Source: Selaginella tamariscina
Lineage: Eukaryota; Streptophyta; Lycopodiopsida; Selaginellales; Selaginellaceae
Assembly: GCA_003024785.1 (NCBI GenBank)
Contig: PUQB01000680.1
Span: forward strand, 62,001-126,000
DNA: 64,000 nucleotides
Direction of reading: 5' to 3'
Below the pieces are notes generated by a model. It was not told the origin of the DNA. It made no database searches and saw nothing but the letters and a program-made list of their open reading frames with translations. Position 1 is the first letter of the stretch; every line of letters starts with the position of its first letter. This document shows positions 56,345 to 64,000 of this stretch, in pieces. Position numbers and translations under genes: made by a program.

Positions 56345-56800
56345 AACATCACCTTGGCTTCTTTCACCTGCATGACCATTCGGACAAAATGGTTCAACCC
56401 ACACACCACCACTTCAAAACTTTGCTCTGTGCGCTAGTTGTTAGGCACCACTACGTACAAACTAGAGACCTCACAAAACCACCCGACTCCCCCGAGCTGT
56501 CTCTAGTCTCCACACATTGCTCTCCCAAAAATGCTTCCAATCTTAGGGTGCCCTTATTCTCTTAGATCTAGGTATAGCTCTTTAGGAATATTCTAACTTA
56601 TACCTTTCTAGGGAATATTCTTTGATTCGTTATACAGGTCGTAACAATCCTCCCCCCATTAGCAAGTCCTTGTCCTCAAGGGCAGTATAACTTACTCAAC
56701 TGGTCTTGTATCATTAGCCTCGTACATCCACAAAGAATCTACCCGGGACTCGTTCCTTGTGAGTACTCTCTTTAACTGGCTAACATGAAACACTGGGTGC
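56345..56800 (-). mobile_element. 3' end of another Ty3 element on the minus strand
   Basis: Read in reverse, 56800-56640 gives a pol C-terminus ('PVFHVSQLK'-like, interrupted), the acidic tail 'EDKD' and a polypurine tract (tggggggagga), then an LTR beginning TGTTACGACCTG (about 56648) and running to lower coordinates. The fragment is cut at 56800 by the chromodomain Ty3 element. Confidence 0.55.
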
Positions 56801-57424
56801 TGTCACGACCCGATACAGAATACAGGTTTCCGGATACAGGACATGGGTTGCAGGACTTTCCTACAGGATTCCGGATACAGGATATGGGTTGCAGGATTTT
56901 CCTACAGGATACTCCTACCAGGATTCTGGACACAGGATTCGGTTGCAGGATATTCCTACAAGATATGCCACAGGATATGCCTAGAGGATAAGGGACATGT
57001 GGACTCATCTTAGCCTCTGCATGCATGCAATCACTTTTGCATGCATGCAACCACTTTTGCATGCATGCCTAGATTAGCTCTTGGAGTTGTGAGCATAAAA
57101 GCTCCGACCTAATTGTTGTACAATCAGTTACTATCAACACCAGTCTTACTACGATCAATTCCGTCTTGTCTTGTTCTTCGTCTTCTTGTTTCCTGTCTGT
57201 TCCTGTCTCGCTCCTGTTTCCTGTCCTGCCCCTGGATCCTATCCTGCTCCGGGATCCTGTCCTGTTCCTGTCTCGCTCCTGGATCCTATCCTGATCCTGT
57301 CTTGCTCTTAGATCCGTCCTGTTCCTATTTCCAGTTCCTGTCCTGCTCTCGGTCCTGTTCCTGAGTCAGGCCTTCCTGTCCTTGGAATCATGTTCCTTCC
57401 AGGTTCCTGGATCGTGGCTTGACA
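56801..57424 (+). repeat. 5' LTR of the chromodomain Ty3 element
   Basis: 624 bp. Rich in 'acaggat' repeats (56815-56990) and a CCTGTCCTG-rich pyrimidine stretch (57180-57365). 'gcatgcatgcaa' occurs repeatedly at 57020-57065. A TATA-like 'gagcataaaagctc' is near 57090. Confidence 0.9.
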
Positions 57425-57520
57425 GTTTGATAGTAACTGCTTCATAGTTCTCCGTTTTCTAGCTACCTTTTTCTTGATTCCTTTCCTTCATTTTCCTCCT
57501 TTTTTTCCTTTCCTAAGATC

Positions 57521-58494
57521 ATGGCTGATTTTGAGCGTTTTCAACACGAGCACCAAATGCTACTTCACGAGCTGGCCACTTTGCGCCAAGTGGTCACCGA
57601 CCTGCAAGGTTCCACCACTGCGGCACATGCAGCTGCTGATGCATCCTCCAAGGCTGCTGCGCAGGCTCTCTCTCAGGCATCGGTGGTTTCCTCTTCATCA
57701 AACTTTTCTTCGAAGCCGAAGGTTAGCATGCTAGAGAAGTTCAGTGGTAATCGTGCCGATTTCCAAGGTTCCTGAATCAGATCCGGCTCTTGATCCGTAT
57801 GCAACCACGGCGCTACTCGACTGATGCTCAAAAGGTGGGTCTTTTGGCATCCTTACTAAGTGGATCTCCACGGGCTTGGGTTGCCCCCTTGCTGGAGCGT
57901 GACGATCCATTGATGGAAGACTTTGAAGGTTTCGTGGCTGCCTTTGAAGCCTGTTTTGGAGATCCTGATAAGTACCGTTCTGCATGCACGAAGTTACGGA
58001 AGCTCACTCAAGGATCCCGACCAGCTTCCGTCTATGCATCCGAATTTCAGCAACTTTGCACGAACATTCCATGGGACGAGACTGCATTGATCGAACACTT
58101 CCGTTTTGGGTTGAGGGACGTGAAGGACCTTCTCCTTACGTTACCGGATGCCCAAACATTAGCGGAGATCATGCAACAAGCTGTTCGTTGCGACAACCGT
58201 TTGTTCGAGCGTCGTCAGGAAAGATCCCGTCAACAGTTCCTGCAAACCAATCCTGCAGCTGTGGTACATGTTCCTGCACCACCTTCTGGAGTAGTTCCTA
58301 TGGAGGTTGAGAAATCCAAGCGTGGCTCTCTTTCCGCTGCCGAGAAGCAACGTCGTCGCAGTGAGAACCTGTGCTTGTATTGTGGTGGAGCAGGACACAA
58401 GGTGGCAGATTGTCCTATTAAAGCCAGGAACTTCAAGACGCGTGAAGTTGAAGCTGAAGTTCAGTCGGAAAACTCCAATGTCCACTTCGTCTAG
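57521..58494 (+). pseudogene. Chromovirus gag
   Basis: Starts MADFERFQHEHQMLLHEL at 57521. The frame changes at about 57770 and continues to a stop at 58494. Capsid-like region with 'GSPRAWVAPLLERDDPLMED' and 'AFEACFGDPDKYRSACTKLR'; a CCHC zinc knuckle CLYCGGAGHKVADCP at about 58370-58415 binds RNA. A single frameshift separates the two parts. Primer-binding site region 57425-57442 follows the LTR; the tRNA is not identified. Confidence 0.8.
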
Positions 58495-58499
58495 GAGCC

Positions 58500-61400
58500 G
58501 CGAAGTTGGACGTAGGTGCAGGCTCCATTGGTGCTGCTCATACCATCCCATCACTTAAGTTTCCTGTACACATTCATCTTAATAATCGAGAGCTCATGGA
58601 GTTTGCCTTGTTAGACACTGGTGCAAATGCATGCTTCATGGATGACACGTTTGCAACTCAACATGGCATTTCGGTGGTGAAGTTGAAGCGTGCAGTTCCT
58701 GTAGAGGTGGCCGATGGGCGTCTAATTGCTTCTGGTGCAGTTACCCATGCTACCGAACCTCTCTCCTGCAGGTATGGCACATTCAACTGTTCAATTTCCT
58801 TCAACTTGATCAAGACTCGGTCGACTCCCATCATTTTGGGCATGCCATGGTTCGTTGTTGCAAATCCGCAGATCGACTGGAGGTCTAGGACGCTCACGTT
58901 TTCCTCTCCAACTAGGATCAATCCTGTACCTTCCTGTGCAGGATACATCCTTAGTATCTGAGGCAGTACAAGCTACAGGATTGACCGTGCCTGTTCCTGT
59001 ACCAGTGTTGAAGACTCCTCCTCGACAGGATTCACCTCATGCAGTTCCTCAGCACATCCGCAGGCTCTCCCCTCCTGTAAGTTTGCGGTGTCCTGTACAG
59101 GGTTCTTCCAATCCTGTATCAGTGTCGAAGGTTCCTCCTCAACAGGATCCACCTCCTGTTGATTCGTCAGCACATTCGCAGGCTTCTTCCACTCTTGCGC
59201 AACCACGGACTCCTGTACAGGATTCTTCCAATCCTGTACACTCATCAACACCACACAGGTTTTTTCCAATCCTGCTTCTTTCTGTTACCCTGCTCTGTTC
59301 CATCCCCCAAGATCCTTCCTCTTTTTCAGTCACAGCTCCCTCCTTCTCCTCTCCGAGTTCTTACCACTACCATGCATGAACTCGCCACTGATCCTGCTCC
59401 CTTCCACCTTTTTGCCTTTCAAGTAACTCCTACGTCCTCTTCTACCTTTCCTGTATCCGACTCCCCTGTTTTTCTCCTTCTCCTTCTCCTTCTCCTTCTC
59501 CTTCTTCTTCCCCATCCAAGTACCACGACTTTAAGGACGTTTTTGACAAGCACAAGGCTGCAGTTCTTCCTGTTCACAGGTCCTACGACTGTCCTATTGA
59601 TCTTGCGGAAGGAAAGACTCCACCATTCGGACCGATTTATGCATTGTCACCCACAGAGTTGGAGGTTCTTCGTCAGTACATCGAGGACAACTTGGCATCC
59701 GGCTTCATTCGTCACTCAAAGTCCCCTGCAGGAGCTCCTATCTTCTTTGTCAAGAAGAAGGATGGGAGTTTACGTTTGGTTGTGGACTACAGGGGTTTGA
59801 ATCAAGTCACCATTCGGAATCGGTACCCGTTGCCATTGATCCCGGAACTTCTCGATCGGCTGCGAGGAGCAAAGGTGTTCACGAAGATCGACTTACGAGG
59901 AGCCTACAACCTTGTACGGATTCGTCCCGGCGATGAGTGGAAGACTGCCTTTCGTACAAGGTATGGACATTTTGAGTACACGGTAATGCCTTTCGGCCTT
60001 ACCAATGCCCCAGCTGTTTCCAACACATGGTGAACGACATTTTCCGTGACTTCTTGGACCAGTTTGTGGTGATCTACCTCGACGACATCTTGATTTTCTC
60101 CAAGGACCAGGCGGCACATGACAAGCATGTACGACTAGTTTTAGAGCGGCTTCGCGAGCATGGCCTGTACGCGAAGTTGGAGAAGTGTTTTTTCGATAGG
60201 GATTCGGTGGAGTTCTTGGGCTACATCGTCTCTCCTGCTGGCGTTTCCATGGACATGCACAAGGTGAAGACCATCGTGGAGTGGGAGAGGCCCAAGTCGG
60301 TACGAGATGTACAATGTTTCCTTGGCTTTGCAAACTTCTACAGGCGGTTCATACAGGACTTCTCCAAGCGTGTACTTCCACTCACAGAACTCACCAAGCG
60401 CACAGGACTTTTCTCTTGGTCCGACAAGGCGGAACACGCGTTCACAACACTCAAGGACGTTTTCACGACAGCTCCGATTTTAGCACATCCTGACCCTTCT
60501 CATCCTTTCTTCATTGAAGCAGATGCCTCGGATTTTGCAGTAGGATCCGTCCTATCGCAAGTTGGAGAGGACAAGTTGCTTCATCCTGTAGCTTTTCACT
60601 CTCGTAAGTTCCTGTCGGCGGAGATCAACTACGAGATTCATGACAAGGAACTCAAGGCCATTGTGGATTCGTTTGAGGAGTGGCGGCATTTCCTGGAAGG
60701 TGCTGCACATCCTGTACAAGTTCTTACGGATCACAAGAACCTGGAGTACTTTCAAACGGCTCGGGTCCTCAGTCGGCGACAGGCTAGGTGGGCAGAGTTC
60801 CTATCACGTTTTGACTTCGTCATCGTCTACAGGCCCGGCTTTCGGAATGGCAAGGCGGACGCATTGTCTAGGCGCTCTTACCTTGCACCAAGCCCGGGCG
60901 ATCCTGCATTTGACGTCAAAGGCAAGTGTTGTTGGGTCCTGATCGTTTCCGGCTTGCGGCACTGCAGGTTCATCAGGCTCCAGCAAATTCAACACTCCTA
61001 CAGGACGTCCGTTCGCAGTTGGCTACAGACGACTTGGCAAAGAATGTGTTCTCACACATTCATCCTGACGTTGCAAGTTCCTCTTCCTCCAGTTCCCGTC
61101 CAGACTACAACCTGTTCACCATACAGGATGGACTCCTGTACCGGGAAGGTCTCCTGTACGTTCCTGTTGGTATTTCCAGGACTCGTGTGGTACAGGATTG
61201 TCATGATACCCCGGCTACAGGACATTTTGGTGTGGCCAAGACAGTGGAGTTGGTGACTCGCAACTATTGGTGGCCTGGGTTGCGAGGTTTTGTGGAGAGG
61301 TTTGTACGGAGTTGTGACACTTGTAGCAGGTCGAAGATGCCTCATCATGCACCCTCTGGTCTTCTTCGTCCTCTTCCTGTTCCGTCTGCTCCTTGGAGAT

Positions 61401-62480
61401 CCATTTCTATGGATTTCCTCACAGATCTTCCTCCTTCTCGTGGATTTGATGCAGTTCTTGTGGTGGTTGACCGTTTCACCAAGCAGGCTCATTTCCTACC
61501 CTGCAACAAGACAGCTACAGGTCAGACAACTGCCGAGTTGGTGATCCGCGAGGTGTTCCGACATCATGGTCTTCCTGAGAGCATTGTTTCCGATCGAGGT
61601 CCACAATTCATGTCCAAGTTTTGGCGAGAGCTTCTTCGGAGTCTACAGGTCAAAGCGGATCTTTCTTCAGGATATCACCCACAAACCGATGGGCAGTCCG
61701 AACGCACAATTCAGACCTTAGAACAGTATCTTCGTTGCTTCATCAGTTACCAGCAGGACAACTGGTTGGACTCCTCCAATGGCGGAGTTTGCCTACAACA
61801 ACTCCATCCACGCATCTACAGGACAGACACCTTTCTTTGCTCTTACAGGCCACCATCCACGTTTTGACTTTGCTCCTCCCGCTTCTCCTTCTTCCGCTCC
61901 TGCAGTACAGGATCGTCTTCAGCATCTTCGGCAGGTACAGGATGATCTCCAGGTTCATCTTCAACAGGCACAGGAACGATACAAGCATCATGCTGATGCT
62001 CACCGTCAGCCGGCACCTGCATACAAGATTGGTGATCTCGTGTGGCTTCTTCGTCGACACATTCGCACCAACAGGCCTTCTTCTAAGTTGGATTTTCAAC
62101 GATTGGGCCCTTATAGGATCGTGGCGGAGGTAAATCCTGTAGCTTTCCGACTCGAGTTACCATCCACGGTGAAACTTCATCCTGTGTTTCACACCTCTTT
62201 GTTGGAGCCGTATCATCCTTCTTCTCTTCCCGGTCGTGTTTCTTCTCCTCCCCCTCCTGTGGTCATTGACACGGAACCTGAGTACGAAGTCGCAGCCATC
62301 CTTGACTCTCGTCTTCATCGTCACCAACTCCAATACTTGGTGGATTGGAAAGGGTACCTGCCTACTGATCGCACTTGGGAACCTGCATCCAACTTACTCC
62401 ATGCTTCTTCCAAGGTTGCTGCCTTCCATCGGCATTATCCTGCTAAACCAGGTCCCAAGACTCGTGGAACTCGTCTTTAG
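58500..62480 (+). pseudogene. Chromovirus pol with chromodomain
   Basis: Protease 'FALLDTGANACFMDD' (58601-58645); Pro/Ser/Thr-rich linker with broken frames (58960-59510); RT at 59640-60240 with '[15 protein letters not shown]', '[11 protein letters not shown]' and 'VVIYLDDILIFSKD'; RNase H at 60510-60850 with 'FFIEADASDFAVGSVLSQ'; integrase with HHCC-like 'CDTCSRSKMPHH' (61314-61350), 'SMDFLTDLPPSRGFDAVLVV', 'SDRGPQFMSKFWREL' and 'GYHPQTDGQSERTIQTLEQY'; then 'WLLRRHIRTNRPSSKLDF' and a chromodomain 'YEVAAILDSRLHRHQLQYLV' to 'WEPASNLLHA' (62281-62410). Frame breaks near 58961, 60025, 60930 and 61775. The chromodomain probably directs insertion to particular histone marks. Confidence 0.85.
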
Positions 62481-62491
62481 GGAGGAGGTGC

Positions 62492-63110
62492 TGTCACGAC
62501 CCGATACAGAATACAGGATTCCGGATACAGGACATGGGTTGCAGGACTTTCCTACAGGATTCCGGATACAGGATATGGGTTGCAGGATTTTCCTACAGGA
62601 TATTCCTACCAGGATTCCGGACACAGGATTCGGTTGCAGGATATTCCTACAGGATATGCCACAGGATATGCCTAGAGGATAAGGGACATGTGGACTCATC
62701 TTAGCCTCTGCATGCATGCAATCACTTTTGCATGCATGCAACCACTTTTGCATGCATGCCTAGATTAGCTCTTGGAGTTGTGAGCATAAAAGCTCCGACC
62801 TAATTGTTGTACAATCAGTTACTATCAACACCAGTCTTACTACGATCAATTTCGTCTTGTCTTGTTCTCGTCTTGTTTCCTGTCCTGTTCCTGTCTCGCT
62901 CCTGTTTCCTGTCCTGCCCTGTCCTATCCTGCTCCGGGATCCTGTCCTGTTCCTGTCTTGCTCCCGGATCCTATCCTGATCCTGTCTTGCTCTTAGATCC
63001 GTCCTGTTCCTATTTCCAGTTCCTGTCCTGCTCTCGGTCCTGTTCCTGAGTCAGGCCTTCCTGTCCTTGGAATCCTGTTCCCTTCCTGGTTCCTGGATCG
63101 TGGCTTGACA
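62492..63110 (+). repeat. 3' LTR of the chromodomain Ty3 element
   Basis: 619 bp, near-identical to the 5' LTR with a few substitutions and short indels in the CCTGTCCTG-rich stretch (62875-62950). Confidence 0.9.
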
Positions 63111-64000
63111 ATCAGAGCATGAGTGGTTATCGAAAGAGGGGTTAATGCTCTTCGAAAGTGGAGAGAATGGAAAGTCATTTCCCCAAAAGGACAACCAGAC
63201 CCTATTCAATTGAGTGCCCAGCTCAAGGAACAAAAGGTTATTATTGATGGTATCAAAAAATATGTGGCATGGGTTCAAAAATCGATGCCAAAGAATTCTA
63301 ATAAGGCAACTGGTTACTCAGAACTATATAAGCATATGGTCGACTATTGGAGACTGTTGTTCGAGAGTTGGAAGGGCCTACTGTCACAAGTACAAAATTG
63401 CAACACTCTTTTTGGCCTAAAACAAGGTGGTGAGAGGAGATTGAAATGACATCATTGAGCACAGACAACATAGAAGCCAATAGTGATGTGGAAGTGCAAA
63501 CCCCACACTTTGTTGGACAAAGGAACCAAAAACCTAAAGCATACTTTGATTGCTGCCAGGATCTTTAAAAACTAATGATGGTTCTCATTACTCCAGATGC
63601 GTCATATAATCAGCCTATTTGGATGTGTCAAATTATCGACAAAAATAGTATTGTTAAGGTTGCATGGTTCAAACCACAAAAAAAGGCGACACGAAAAGGA
63701 GAGCGAAAGATATAATGGATGCCTAGAAAAAAATGATCTCCCAATCAAAAAGACCTAGCATGTTTTATAAATGTTAAATCCATTCGATATGGGTGGATGT
63801 CAAGAAATGTTGATAAAGTCACAATTAACAAAATTGCAAGGGAATGTATATTTTCTGAAGCTTAAAGCAATTACAAATTATAAAATATCATATATTTAAT
63901 ATTCATAATTATTATAAACTCTTTAATAATAGTACCAAATTGTTTACTTAACTATATAAATTTAAAAAAACGATATGGAAGATTGACTATATTATTATAG
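63111..64000 (+). mobile_element. E2 second copy, 3' fragment (window-truncated)
   Basis: From 'atcagagcatgagtggttat' onward it matches 22303-23080 of E2. It covers the transposase C-terminus and AT-rich 3' region, but retains about 140 bp (63508-63650) missing from the first copy, encoding 'NQPIWMCQIIDKNSIVKVAW'. The 5' side is cut exactly at the chromovirus LTR; the right side runs off the window. Confidence 0.8.

Larger units (their letters stand above)
56801..63110 (+). mobile_element. Chromodomain-containing Ty3 retrotransposon (chromovirus type)
   Basis: 5' LTR 56801-57424 and 3' LTR 62492-63110, both TGTCACGACC...GGCTTGACA, with gag, protease, RT, RNase H, integrase and a C-terminal chromodomain between them. 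PPT 'gggaggaggtgc' immediately precedes the 3' LTR. The flanks do not share a target duplication: the left flank is another Ty3 fragment and the right flank is E2. Confidence 0.9.

Overview
The window looks like nuclear DNA of a land plant: AT-rich intergenic sequence, GT-AG introns, plant-type genes (a cysteine synthase, a B-box zinc-finger protein, a reticulon-like protein) and plant Ty3 and Ty1 retrotransposons. A DUF7869-type transposase and very short introns in the transposon genes suggest a seedless lineage such as a bryophyte or lycophyte; that placement is inference. Many coding regions carry single-base gaps, often one G or A lost from a run, so part of the apparent gene decay may be uncorrected long-read error.

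Layout. 0-5.5 kb: gene-poor AT-rich DNA with a dispersed repeat and an inverted-repeat element. 5.5-25.7 kb: a MULE-like DNA transposon, here called E1 copy A. It is truncated at its left end and split by a 12.8-kb transposon of another family, E2 (10.66-23.41 kb). 25.7-33.5 kb: intergenic DNA, a damaged cysteine synthase gene and an unrecognised multi-exon gene. 33.5-38.4 kb: a 4.9-kb Ty3 retrotransposon with 196-bp LTRs. 38.4-42.8 kb: a repeat shared with 1.2-1.8 kb, then a B-box gene. 42.83-50.96 kb: E1 copy B, bounded by TIR-like ends and a probable 9-bp target duplication. 51.4-52.7 kb: a reticulon-like gene. 53.8-56.8 kb: a decayed Ty1/copia fragment, an 81-bp tandem array and the end of another Ty3 element. 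56.8-63.1 kb: a chromodomain Ty3 element. 63.1-64 kb: the 3' end of a second E2 copy.

The most interesting content is in E1 and E2. The two have unrelated transposases (E1 MULE-type with an SDEA...CxxH signature; E2 DUF7869-type) but the same plan. A transposase gene and a divergently transcribed cargo gene flank a large array of iterated inverted repeats. In both, the cargo encodes a ParB/sulfiredoxin-like domain (E1 'DGNHRLQAL', E2 'ISGQHTITAAQ') followed by a beta-class DNA-methyltransferase-like domain whose catalytic motif IV is degenerate (DLPN in E1, DSET in E2). The E2 array has about 39 copies of an 18-bp palindrome, GGCGGGATTAATCCCGCC, at about 44-bp spacing in two blocks. The E1 array repeats GCCGACTGAG/CTCAGTCGGC arms; in part of it each unit looks like a small exon plus a short intron forming the cargo gene's leader.

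My hypothesis is that the cargo proteins bind the arrays as sequence-specific, ParB-like DNA-binding factors. They might act as anti-silencing or transposition co-factors, by analogy with the VANC proteins and tandem motifs of Arabidopsis VANDAL MULEs.
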